Assembly (NCBI GenBank): GCA_027924585.1
Contig: BSBM01001068.1
Span: 1,332,501-1,396,500, forward strand
DNA from: Larix kaempferi
Taxonomy: Eukaryota; Streptophyta; Pinopsida; Pinales; Pinaceae
Direction of reading: 5' to 3'
DNA: 64,000 nucleotides
Position numbers and translations under genes: made by a program. Positions 12,076-23,363 of the stretch are shown piece after piece. Numbering within the stretch: position 1 is the stretch's first letter; each line of letters starts with the position of its first letter. A model generated the notes under the pieces. That model was not told the DNA's origin and did no database searches. It saw only the letters and a list, made by a program, of their open reading frames with translations.

Positions 12076-13080
12076 GAGCCATTTTCACTATATATTTTTT
12101 TAGGAAATGATTCAAATAGAAAACGTTTGAGTCACCATAGGATAAATAACTAAGTACCCATGGTAAAAATTTCAAGTCCTAGTTCATTATAAGTTTGGAG
12201 TTATAGTCCATGGAAGTTAGTATTTTTTACTAGTGCAAAAACTAGTATAAAACAAGTGTTTTGGGTAAAATTGTTATATATGAAGCGTGATACGTCCAAA
12301 TTGAGTTCCACCCATTTCACGAGAAATAATACATACTATAGTGATTGTGGTAAAATATTTAGAAGAAGACATTTGTCATGCCATACAAGTTTGCTCTCTT
12401 GAAAGGGACAAAAACAACAAGTTTTGGGAATGTTATCATAACTTTATCTTGGCACATCAAAATTTGCTTAAATATGTGCCATTGTAGAGAAGGCATACTA
12501 GGCTACTAAAAGAATAAATTTTAGAATCGGGGTGGGAGGGTAAAATTTTAGAACTCGGGAGAAAGGTCGGCTAGCAAGACACCCTACAAATAAGGGTTTC
12601 CAAAGGTATGTTAACATTAAACTTGTATAACATTTTATTTGAATATAATCTATTTTGGGTGATTCAAAAGGTGTGATAAGGAGTAAACTATGGATAATTA
12701 TAGGTAAATATTATTTTAGGCTCACATGGGAAAGGGTTCTACAAAATATTCTACAACATATAAACCTCTAGATGACTCAACCATGACTCATGAATAAAAT
12801 GAAGAAATGTATCACCAACTATCCAATTTGGAGGAAAAGGTTAAGGAATTTAGTGATAGACTAGTGACACATGTTCAATTAGTAAAAAAAATTATATATA
12901 AAATGAGTTTGAACTAAATATGCAAATGATCTAAACCATGGATCAAAATATGGCCATAAAGAGGATCTTGAAGATATGAACATGGTAATTTGAATGAGAT
13001 AAGAATTTTGTTTACTCATAATCCACATCTTCAAGAAGAGGATAAGAATATAAAAAGGGTCTTATCCTAATAATATATTG
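12076..13080 (+). repeat. Duplicated block, copy 1 (gypsy 5'-region derived?)
   Basis: This stretch is similar along its length to 13769-14990, with landmarks such as catgccatacaagttt, gaaagggaca and tgtgccattg in the same order. No domain is recognisable. The second copy leads into a gag-protease remnant, so both may be the LTR or leader of an old gypsy family. Confidence 0.5.
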
Positions 13081-13427
13081 AGAAAACTTAAAAAAGAATT
13101 GGAGAACAATAGTTTTGAATCCCTGACACTTGATCATTCATCACTCCATAATCTTCAAACCCTCTAGATGGAATCCTTGACCTTCAAATGAGATATGAGC
13201 ATAGTTAGAAATTTTTAGACATAATGGATGGGTTTTGAGACCATGACCATGTTCATGGGAGAAAATGAAGGGTCCTAAGACTTAACTCGATATTTTAAGT
13301 CTCATTAAGCAAGTCCTTGAAACACTATAAAGGCCTTTTCGAGGGAGTGCTTGTCCTTCTATTAGGATATATATACAATGAGGAGGTTTTATGCACCAAG
13401 GATGGGTATCGAGGCCTTGAACATGGT
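13081..13427 (+). repeat. Degenerate satellite-like repeat array, part 4
   Basis: Diverged repeat units again. The segment around 13160-13260 is closely similar to 16510-16610 (shared phrase aatttttagacataat). Confidence 0.5.
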
Positions 13428-14990
13428 AACCGAGGATTCTTATCATCTCTTTATTTCATTCTCATGGAGTTGGGTTTACCCTTTCTTTCTTTTTTTATAT
13501 TATTTTGGGAATTTGGTCATTAACATTTGGTACCATATAAGCACCGATGGGTAGCTCAGTTGGTTGGAGCATCTCAGTCCAAGGCCGAAGTAGTTGAGAT
13601 CATAGATTCAAATATCTAGGTCCATTGGGGTTAGACTCCCGAACCTGGAGCTGATAGGGTGAGGCACCTTTGGGTGTCTCCCCCCCCCCCAAGAATTATT
13701 ACTATGGATGTAGCGAGCCCTCCATCTTCCAGGGATGTGAACCACATGAAAAAAAAACATTTGGTACCGGATCCATTTTGTGTATAACAATTTTGAGGTC
13801 ATGTTTCAGATAGTGAAGGTTTGATTCACCTTTGGATAAATATTGAAGTTAGGGTTTTTTACTAGTCCATAAGCTAGTCTAAAACATGTGTTCTGGGTAA
13901 AACTATTACATATGGAGCTTGAGAGATCCAAATTGAGTGACACCTATTGCATAATAAATTATACATATCATAATGATTGTGGCATAAAAACTAGAAGCAT
14001 AAAATTAAAATCAAACATGTGTCATACCATACAAGTTCAGTCTTTCGAAAGGGACAAAACCAAGAAGTTTTCGGAAAGTTACCATAAATTTCTCTTGGCA
14101 CATCGAAAATTGGTCAAGCATGTGCCATTGCATAGAAGTTATAACAGGCTACTAAAGCAGTAAGTTCTATACTCATGGGGGGGGGGATTTAAGAGACAAT
14201 TCATGATAACAGTAAGCTAGTAAGATATCCTACAAAGCAAAGTTTTTAAAGGTAAGTTAACCTGAAACTTTCATAACATTTTATTGGAATATATATTTTG
14301 GGCGATCCAAAAGATGTGATAAAGAGGAAACATAGGAGAATTATAGGTAAATATTATTTTATTCTGACATGGAAAAGGTTTATGCAAAATATTCTACCCC
14401 AATTAGACCATGACTCATGAAGAAAATGAATAAATATATAACTGACTATCCAATTTGGAGGAAAAATTTAAGCAATCGAATTATAGGCTAGTGACACATG
14501 TTGTCAATTGGTTCTATCCCAAGTGTATGTGGGATGGATTTTTATCCTACCCACCCAATTTATATTCCCCTAAGTGACATGTTGAGATCACAATGTGAAT
14601 ATTTTCACAAGGGTTTCAAGCCCTGCTATTAACTTGGGATTGTGCCCTTAAGAATCTAAGGTTTAACTTGGGTATCATACTTGAAATGAGGGGTAGTTCC
14701 CTAGGTTTTTAATAGGGATAATTACTTGGAAAAATAAGGTCACTGACACATGTTCAATTAGTAAACAAAAAAGTTCATATAGAAAATGTGTTGAAACTCA
14801 ATATGCAAAACATGGAAACTATGGATCAAAAGATGGAAAAGATGGATCAAAAGATTTGCTAATAAAGAGGATCTCGAAGATATGAAAGGGGTCACTTTGA
14901 ATGACATTAAAATTACCTTTGATTATGATTCATCTCCTCAAGAAAATTATAAGGATAACTGCATGGTCTTGTTCCAATAACATGTTGAGA
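13428..14990 (+). repeat. Duplicated block, copy 2, interrupted by a SINE
   Basis: This is the second copy of the 11996-13080 block. Its start matches the right arm of the inverted repeat. At 13535 it is split by the SINE and resumes at 13769. The open stretch 13888-14163 is conserved only as diverged DNA in copy 1, so I do not treat it as a gene. A G-run at 14178-14187 and an insertion near 14500-14740 distinguish it from copy 1. Confidence 0.5.
13535..13756 (+). mobile_element. tRNA-derived SINE with target duplication
   Basis: The 222-bp body has a Pol III A box (tagctcagttgg, 13552-13563) and a B-box-like motif (gattcaaatatc, 13605-13616), spaced as in a tRNA. A non-tRNA body with a C-run and a short A tail (13749-13757) follows. 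The 12-base direct repeat ACATTTGGTACC flanks it (13523-13534 and 13757-13768). These are the hallmarks of a SINE moved by a LINE machinery. The tRNA-like head would not fold into a working tRNA. Confidence 0.85.
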
Positions 14991-16340
14991 AAATTGAAGA
15001 TCAATTGAAGAACGAGAGGTTTGAATCCCCAACACTTTATCATTCATAACCCCATAATCCACATCATCATGGGTTTAACTTGAGACTAAACAAATACTTC
15101 ATTCCCAAGATAGATATGAAGAAGTTTGAGTGTAAAAATCCTATAACATGGATATTTTAGATGGAGCAATTTATTTATTTACACGAAATGTAGAGTATAC
15201 AAAAGGTAACTATTCCATCCTTGTACCTAGAATCTAATCAATTTGTGTTTTTACAAAGTCTATGTGATTGTAAAAAGGTTATATTGTCTCCTAGTATTTA
15301 TTTATGGATTAACGTATAACACATCGTGGGAATATTAAGAGCGACACCTTCTTTATCCAATTAATAAATCTCAAGCAAAGAGGTCCAATTAGAGAGCACA
15401 TTAAAAGCTTTCAGAACTTGAGTAGTAGAGTTAAGAACATGTTGGATCTCTTTCTAGGCACTTTAAAGGAGAGCATTCAACATGAAGGATGTCTCTTAGA
15501 ACCTAAACCATTGGAGAATGCATTTATTTGTGAAAGGAAGGTTAAAAGTAAAAATATGGCTACAATAAGCTTTTCCACTAACACCTATAAAGAGGGAAAT
15601 GTTCACCCCCACAACCTCATTCAACCTACAAGGTTGAAACCTCATCAAGTGGAGGAAAGAAGAACAAAGGGATTGTGTTTCAAATGAGATAGAAAGTATA
15701 GTAAGGGGCGTACATGTAGTGAGAATAAATTATTCTACATAGATTATGAATAATACAAATACATACATCTTCAATAGTATCAAGTTGTAGACCTAGAAGA
15801 TACTACTCCAACCATATATTGTCATGCATTAGCCAACCTTAGCACTCCTCGAACTCTCAAGATAGAAGGATACATCAAAAAGAAAAAAGTAATAGTGTTG
15901 ATTGATTCTAGTAGTACCGATAACTTCTTTAATTGCAAATTAGACAAACTTCTTAATTGATTTATATATATGGCACTAGAGTGTCAAGTAGTGATTGAAG
16001 ACAAAGGTACAATAAATTGTTTAGGTAAGTGCCATTGTATTAATCTTACTATAGGGGAATATTGATGTGATAGTGTGATGATTATAATCCAAATGGGTGG
16101 TGTTGATGTTGTCATAGAGTTTCAATGGTTACAATCATTGGTTGGTATTTAATTTTCATGTGATTCTCCTTGAAAGGTAAGGAAATTGAACTCAAAGGTA
16201 TTCTAGGGAAACCCTCTAAACTGGCAAGCTCTTCCAACATGAAAAAACCACTAAAAAAAGAACAACATGGTGTAATTGCACAATTGTTCTCACTAACATA
16301 TTCTATGACAATGATGCTTAAAACAAGCCTCAAATCACCA
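14991..16340 (+). pseudogene. Gypsy gag-protease remnant
   Basis: Broken plus-strand frames read as the C-terminal part of a chromovirus-like Gag, a zinc knuckle, an aspartic protease and the start of the RT linker. About 15070-15360 has capsid-like text. 15418-15687 continues Gag and ends in CFK followed by a stop where a CxxC knuckle is expected. About 15840-16080 contains VLIDSSSTDNF, the D-S-G-S-type active site with the glycine changed to serine. 16170-16300 contains ELKGILGKPSK and HGVIAQLFSL, as in the protease-RT linker. Stops and shifts make it dead. RT itself is absent, because the repeat array follows. Confidence 0.65.
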
Positions 16341-17645
16341 CATACACCCAGATCATTATCCTCTTGGTTATATATGGGCATCATTAAGAGATTTTTCATA
16401 TCCGCATGGGTATTAGGGCCTTGACCATGGACAATGAAGGAAAGCAAGGATCATAGGATCTAAATTAATCTTCTAGATCTCACAATCCATTATGACTCTT
16501 TGAAACAACGCATAATCCATCTAGATGGAATCTTTGAGCTCCAAATGAGATAAGTGCATAGTTACAAATTTTTAGACATAATGCATGGGACTCAAGACCA
16601 CGACGATGGTACTAGGAAAAAATAAAAGACCCTATGACCTAAGTGAATCTTTTAAGGTTCATCATCCAAAAACTTGAGTCCTTGAACCACTATAGAGACA
16701 TTATAGAGGGGATTATTGGCCTTCTATTAGGATATAAGTACATTTAGGAGGTTTTGTCCAACAAGAATGGGTATCAAGGCCTTGACCATGGTAGGAAAAT
16801 GAAATAAATGGCCTCAAGTCCCATATAATATATTCTAAGTATTTCTCCATGAATGTGACCTATAGGAATCACATAGGCCCTCTAAAAGGGTATATTTGAC
16901 CATTAAATGGGATATGAGTGCCTATAGGAGGTTTTACATACTAGGGATGGATCTTAGGATTGTGACTATGGTTGTGTTAGGAAAAAAGGGCCATATGAAG
17001 TAAATGAAGCTTCTAGGGATCATGGGACAAATGGAGAACTTGAATCACTAAACGTGCCATTTAGAAGGGATCTTTAGACACCAAGTGGGATACATATACA
17101 CTACGATATTTTATTCACTAAGGATGGGTCCCAAGGCATTGACCATTGTCATATGGGCACCATTACAAGGTTTTCCACACTACAAGGCTCTTGAGACACA
17201 ACCCATGGTCCAAGAATTAGAGAGCAATGTATTAGGTAGAAGAAGACACTTTAATAGTCTATGGACCATGCATAGGGTTTGAAGCCACCGCACAAGCCAT
17301 GCAAATGGAATCATCACTCCACAAGTACAATATGGATGACATTAAGAGGTCTAACACACTAGATATTGCTATCGGGGTCCTAACCATGGCCCAGGGATAA
17401 GCACTAGGGCCTAAAATATATATTTAGGGTTCATGGTCATATGTCCCACCTATAGATTTCATGCTATCATTCTAGGTGATGACAATGTTGTTAAAAAGCC
17501 ACCCTAAATTATGAATGGGATATTGAAAATATTCTTCACCTTGTCCTTACATATTGCATAGTAATATTAAGGGATTAAGGCTTTAGTTTTTTACTATAAA
17601 ATCCTCGTATATTAGCATGACTTAATCCTTTAATCCTTATGAACG
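16341..17645 (+). repeat. Degenerate repeat array, part 5, duplicate of 4780-5935
   Basis: From about 16390 the sequence runs parallel to 4780-5935 for over 1.1 kb. Shared landmarks include tactagggatggatctt, aagcactagggcctaaaatata and tttcatgctatcattcta. The two copies have clearly diverged. No gene is visible. Confidence 0.6.
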
Positions 17646-18000
17646 TGATCCCACGGAAAATATGCAGCGAAGAGAATAATGAAAATGATAGAATGAGACA
17701 ACACAATAGCGTTCAATAAGACACATATTTACATGGTAAACCCTCACAAGAATTCAAGGAGACATCCACGAGGAAAGATATAAGTATTCTTATTTGTCCG
17801 AAATTAAAATTACAATCTTCCATAGCAGGTCTTACATCATTCAAATGCATATCAAAGATACACTAATATATGGTGGCTTCAGCATAATTAGGATTCTTAC
17901 ATGAACTGCCACCATTACATTTACATAAATCACCAAAATAAATATGGTTTTACCATAAAATTTCCCTGTGATTATTGTTATCACAATTCTAACCATGACG
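17646..18000 (-). repeat. Possible LTR fragment, minus strand
   Basis: On the minus strand the segment has the feel of a plant retrotransposon U5: the gtgagggtttaccatgtaaa phrase, a cysteine-poor leader, and an end near gtgggatca. No partner LTR, primer site or duplication was found, so this is tentative. Confidence 0.3.
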
Positions 18001-18586
18001 ACTAAGCATTTTTAAAATCAGACAATTGTTCGTGTGCTACATTGCACCAGAAAAGCCAGGAGTAGGTGTGGTGGACAACCTGGTTGGGATACTATAATAT
18101 ATCCAGGGTACATTCATAAGGGATTAAGATGGATGAATAAAAGTATTCATGAACAACTCTTGGCTTTTCTTCCTTATGCATTTTTCAAACTGTATCTTAT
18201 CGTTATTTGTGGGAGTTTCTTGGTGTATGTAATTTCCAAGTGCCTCAACCTACACATGTCAGCGTTGGAAAAGGATGTGAGTTAACCATTAAATTTCAGA
18301 ACGTGGGCTTCTTATATTTTCTCTACTCTGCTATGCATGGTCACAAATTAAAAGCGTCCATTTTCTTTGCGTTTTTCATGTTTTACAAAGAAAAGCATCC
18401 GCTGAAACTATTTGTTTCGGTGGCCCTTGGTACAACGATACTCAATTCAGTTGCATTTTTTAAACAAACACTCTTGGCCTTAGCATTGATATTTTATTGA
18501 ACTTAACCACCAAATGTGTATTGTGTTTTTAAAGATTAATGTGTATTGTGTTTTTTAAGATTTCACAAACACGTTTTGGTAAGTTG
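18001..18586 (+). other. Unrecognised segment with two overlapping ORFs
   Basis: Two overlapping open frames (18034-18285 and 18207-18500) of 83 and 97 codons are present. The second is rich in Phe and Leu and could hold one or two hydrophobic segments. I recognise no domain, there is no nearby promoter or splice pattern I can defend, and such lengths occur by chance. Treated as unidentified DNA. Confidence 0.3.
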
Positions 18587-18608
18587 ATATATATATATAT
18601 ATATATAT
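18587..18608. repeat. (AT)n microsatellite
   Basis: Uninterrupted run of eleven AT dinucleotides. Confidence 0.9.
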
Positions 18609-19740
18609 GAAAGTCAATAATGTGGGGAAAAGATTAAAGATTCTATGTTTATGAATTGGTTTTAGTCTTTTACGATAATATTTGTTAAATTTATAATTTT
18701 GTATGAATAATTTTTATTATTATTTAATGTTTATTAGGTTTTGGATTAAGATCTAAAAATGTGTTATTCTTAATTTAAGGAAATAAGTTAACAAAACAAT
18801 GGCATCTCTTTAGAGTTTAAGTTCACTTCCTTGTGGTATGGTTTTCTTTAAAAAGGGTGATTAGTCAACTTGTATTTATGGATAACAACTAATAACAAGA
18901 GCCATGAGGTGGCAATGTTCTCGACATTGTCACCTGGGCTAGTTACTAGTTTTTTGCAATTGGTGTGAAAGGATTGAACAAATAGGACTATCAAAACAAA
19001 TAACACCTTCAGAATAATGATTCTTTAGTATCGCAAAATATCCATTTGCAAATAAAGATTGCAATGTTGCTTCTAGTAACCAATCTGATTCTATTTTGTG
19101 ATTCGATTCTGAGAATGATAATAGACATGTAATTGCACTCCATATCGTGTTGTATTTTATTGATTTGAGAGGCTTAATACTTAAATGTCTTAAAAGAATT
19201 AAGAGAGAATATGATATATACTTGAGAATATGATATATGCTTTTAAATAAGTTATGGTTTATTTATACCACTTCACTAAGGTTAAGGTGCTAGCCCCAAG
19301 GAGGACGCTAGGCCAACCTTATCCTAAATTACAATAAAATATGATAAAGTGTAATAATGGTGTAACCACCCACAAGATGGCTCAACAAGAACCTCAACTA
19401 AACCACAAAATTAGTTGGCATGTGGCCACAAGTGAAGACTAGCCAAAATATCTCTACAGCCACATAAGCGGAAGTTACAAATACACAAAAAAATTAGAGT
19501 TACAATATTACAAACATTTACTATTTAGAATAAATGATGAGTCCTAAATTAAAATGGTCATCAAATATTCAAAATATAGTATTAGACTTTACGCTCCAAG
19601 TGGATAATTGCATTAAAAAAGGTTTAAAGATAATAAAAAGCAAGCTAAACACCACCACTTTATGATATGTGATACGTAAGCATTAGTCATTAATAACACA
19701 TGGCATTGGATAACTAGTGATTCAATGTGCATATATTCCA
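18609..19740. other. Intergenic DNA, nothing recognised
   Basis: Mostly AT-rich. A short imperfect stem (ggtggcaatgt with acattgtcacc) lies near 18915-18950. No gene or clear element boundary seen. Confidence 0.5.
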
Positions 19741-19794
19741 TAAAAGGACCTGATTTGGAATAACTCCATATACACTTTTAAATTTTTCATTTAC

Positions 19795-20096
19795 AAGTAT
19801 GTTGTCAGTGATAAACTCCAAACATATAGTTTTACAACTCTATGACCCATCTTAAAATCTTTCAAAAAATTTCACACATTCATAAGCTTAGCAAGTATTC
19901 TTGGAAAAAAACATCTTTACTAACTTCAATGAAGCTAGTGACAATAAGTATGTTGTTAGTGATAGACTCCAAACGTATAGTTTTACAACTCTATGACCCA
20001 TCTTAAAATCTTTCAAAAAATTTCGCACATTCATAAGCTTAACAAGTATTCTTGAAAAAAGCCTCTTTACTAACTTCAATGAAGTGACAATAAGAA
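19795..20096. repeat. Tandem duplication, 151-bp period
   Basis: aagtatgttgtcagtgata and the following 145 bases are repeated starting at 19946 with few differences. A third, more diverged relative lies at about 21745-21890, inside the larger repeated unit. Confidence 0.8.
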
Positions 20097-20499
20097 AAAT
20101 GGCTTGAAAAATATATCTACTTCCATGTTTGCCTAGCAGAGTATCTTACCTAACTCTAATATATATAAGCACCTTTTATATTTCCTTGCCCTTGATCAGT
20201 CTATTCTTTCTATAAAGAGGATTTTTCTTCCTTGTCACTAAAATTACAATTTTTTTTCATTAAGATGGAAACCTGTCACCATTTCTCTCATGACAGACAC
20301 TTGAAGGCCTACTGCGAGAAGCTCCATACCAAAATCATAGCTCCTCGAGCAATGTTTAAAGATGGCTTAATGGTAGTAATCCTATTAGAAACTATAGCTT
20401 CCCGCAAAGAGTGGATGATTTCTATCTAAGACAGTTTTAAATATCTAGTTTCTAGGCACCTCGCCACTTACAGAATCTAGCAATAGGTATGACTGGAAA

Positions 20500-22941
20500 A
20501 AAAATCGGTGCAAGATCAACATAGTTTTCAGTTCCATAATTCTATAAATCAACATTCCAATATCTATGTTGCTATGCATGTGGAACAAAAGACTTCATGA
20601 TACAGACTTCCAATTTACCAATTTTGTTGAACATGCATAATCAAACCTAAGAAACACCCTAGTCTTCAATCTTTTTGCATGCCAATTTCACTCTTATTTT
20701 TGGTACCTTGCGATATGGCAATATTAGATTTTGAAACATTTATTATTTGTGATATTGTACCATGTGGCATTTTGATATTTGGACTACGATGTTGGTAGAT
20801 AGATAGTTAATGATGCCTTTATTTCCTCAAGCTAGTGTTAGTGGTGTGGCCTACATATGCAACCTGCTTTTTGTACTAAACACTCTATACATTTTGTGCT
20901 ATATTAATAGAAATTTTGCAAGCATTTAAAAAAAAAACATGAGAAATATAAAGCCCTAACACAACAACCCAAATCCAAGTCAGGAGAGTGGAAGCCGGAG
21001 GCCTGAATCCCATATAATACACCAGTCAAAATGGGGATATTAGATCACAACAATTGAAATTACAACATATATTTCGAAAATGTTTGAAATAGGAACTATA
21101 TGGCCTGCATCATGTTACTGGAGAGCCCAGTTAAGATCAAGTAAACATAATATATCCTTCTGACCAAGTGGGTTTGTGATTGTCAACCTTTTTTTAATTT
21201 CATAATTCAGTGTTCTAATATCCGTGTAACTGTGCATGTGGAACAAATGACTTCATGGATGTGGACTTCCAATTTACCAATTTTGTTGTACGTGCATAAT
21301 CAAACCTGAGAAACAACCTAATCTTCAGTTTTTTTCCATCATGTTCATTTCAATCTTGTTTTGGGCACCTGCTAGGATGGCAGTATTAGGTTTTGGAAAA
21401 TATGTTATTTCTGCTATTTTGTTTTGATTTTTGCACTATAATTCTGGTAGATAGATAATTAATGAGGGATTTATTGCCTCAAGCTAGTGCTAGTTATGGC
21501 TTGGATATGCAGCCTACCTTTTGTACTAAGCATTGTGTAACATGTACATTTTTGTGCTATCATAATTGAAATTTTGAAAACATTTAAATGAAAACCTGAG
21601 AAATATAAAAACCTACCACAACAACCCAAATCCAAATAAAAAAAGAAAGAAGGTTAACTCTCATATAATATACTAATCAAAATTGTTCATAGAAGAACCT
21701 GATTTGGAATGCCTCCATATACATTTTAAATTGTTCATTTATGAGTATGTTGTCATTGATGGACTCCAAACATATAGCGTTACAACTTTGTGTGGCCTAC
21801 CTTCAAATATTTAAAACACTTTTGTTCTTTCATAATCCCTCCAAGTGTTCTTGATAAAAGCCTCCTTATTAACTTTAATGAACAAGAAGAAAAGTGGCTT
21901 GAAGAATGTATCTCCTTCCAGTATTTCCAAGCAGAGTATCTTCCAAAATCCTGATATATATAAACACTTTGCATATTTCCTTGCACTTGATCACTCCCAC
22001 TCCATCCTTCCTGTATAGAATATTTTTCTTCTTTGTAAATGATTATCCAAAATGTCAAATTCTCTTCATTATGACAGAAACATGTCACCATTTCACTCAT
22101 GAATCATAGCAGACCTTTGAAGGCATCCTGCTAGAAGCTCCATACCATCATCATTAGCTCCTCATGCAATGTTTAAAGATGGATTAATGGTGCTAATACT
22201 ATTAGCATCTATAGTTCCCGGCAGAAAGTGAACGATTTCCAGCTAAAACGGGTTTTTAATATCTAGTTTCTAGGGACTTGGCCGCTAACAGAATCCATAG
22301 CAATAGGTATGAAAAAAATTCAGTGCAAGCTTACCATTGTTTTGAGTTCCACAATTCTATAAATAAGTGTTCCAATATCCATGTAGCTGTGCATGTGGAA
22401 AAATGAATTTATAGATACAAACTTCCAATTTATCCATTTTTATTGAAGATGCATAATCAAACCTCAGAAATAGCCTGATCTTTAGTTTTTTTTTCATTAT
22501 GCTGATTTCAGTCTTCTTTTTCCTACCTGCCAGGATGGCAGTAATAGATTTTTGGAAATATGTTACTTTTGTGATCGTGCTCTGTGGCATTTCGATTTTT
22601 GGACTGTCATGCTGGCCTTTATTGCCTCGAGATAGTGCTAATGGTAGCCTGTGTATGCAACCTTCTTTTTGTACTAAAAGCTTACATTTTTTTGCTATAT
22701 TAATACGAATGTTGAAAGCATTTAACAAAGGAAAAAATGCCGAGAAATAAAAAACCCTAACAGAGCAACCCAAATACAATCGCGAAAGGGGGAGGGATAA
22801 CCCTCATATAATATACCAAACCAAAATTGGGAGATTAGATCACAACACTTGAAATTACAACATAATTTTTGAAAACAATGTTTGAAATGGGAATCAAACT
22901 GTATGGTCTGCATTAAGCTACTAAAGAGCTCAGTTCAGATC
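20500..22941. repeat. Thrice-repeated unit with LINE-like 3' tail
   Basis: Three diverged copies start near 20525, 21190 and 22335. Each runs through the phrase gcatgtggaa...ccaatttacca, then tttttgtacta, then a segment like tgctatattaatagaaattt followed by an A run (20928-20937 in copy 1), as at plant LINE 3' ends. After the A run each continues with agaaatataaa...caacccaaat and, in copies 1 and 3, with tagatcacaaca and a shared end at cagtt-agatc (copy 3 ends about 22941). The flank 19740-20100 is likewise similar to 21690-21900, which suggests segmental duplication after the LINE insertion. Confidence 0.55.
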
Positions 22942-23019
22942 GTCCCATGATTTTTTATGGTCATAAATCATGGCAGGCCCAAAGCTCCTGGCAGGGTTGA
23001 TGCCTGTTCCATCACAGGC
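22930..23019 (-). pseudogene. Aquaporin (PIP-type) exon fragment
   Basis: The minus strand encodes [17 protein letters not shown] followed by HKKSWDD. This is the second NPA motif (loop E) and the loop before the last membrane helix of plasma-membrane intrinsic proteins, membrane channels for water and small solutes. Only about 28 codons remain. Coding similarity ends at WDD, where the neighbouring repeat begins and gives a TGA at 22930-22932. No other membrane segment lies nearby, so this is a captured or leftover exon piece. The Phe-Gly-Pro after NPARS is also seen in TIP-type channels, but the IYD...WDD continuation favours PIP. Confidence 0.8.
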
Positions 23020-23132
23020 ACAGGCATCAACCCTGCCAGGAGCTTTGGGCCTGCCATGATTTATGACCAGGCATAGGCATCAACCCTGCCAGGAGCTTTG
23101 GGCCTGCCATAATTTATGACCATAAAAAATCA
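22948..23132. repeat. Inverted duplication of the aquaporin fragment (hairpin)
   Basis: 22959-23006 and 23021-23068 are perfect reverse complements, 48 bases each, with a 14-base loop. A second plus-orientation copy at 23076-23132 pairs with 22948-23004 over 57 bases with one mismatch. All three arms carry the NPA-motif coding sequence. A transcript in either direction would fold into a long, near-perfect double strand. Confidence 0.95.
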
Positions 23133-23136
23133 CTTG

Positions 23137-23210
23137 TGTTGATGCTACGCGAATCTCTGAACCAACAGATAAATGTTGATGCTACACGAATCTCTGAACC
23201 AACAGATAAA
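23137..23210. repeat. 37-bp tandem duplication
   Basis: tgttgatgctacgcgaatct and the next 17 bases (23137-23173) are repeated at 23174-23210 with one change. The repeat starts a few bases after the hairpin arm and looks part of the same rearrangement. Confidence 0.95.
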
Positions 23211-23363
23211 CATTTAAAACAAAAATGGAAGCACACACAGAATTCATTAGTCATCCCATGGCAGAAATTTGATCAGTGCCCGCCAGATTGAAGGGTTTCT
23301 CCCGTCTTAATCACCATGATTGAGTTCATCCTATCGAGATTCCATTCCTCAATCGATTTTTGT

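Noticed and set aside
13541-13625. Functional tRNA gene
   Set aside because: A and B boxes are present, but the acceptor and anticodon stems cannot form properly. The A tail and target duplication show it is the head of a SINE.
18207-18500. Possible small membrane protein gene
   Set aside because: A hydrophobic 97-codon frame with no family match, no supporting promoter or splice signals and a length expected by chance.
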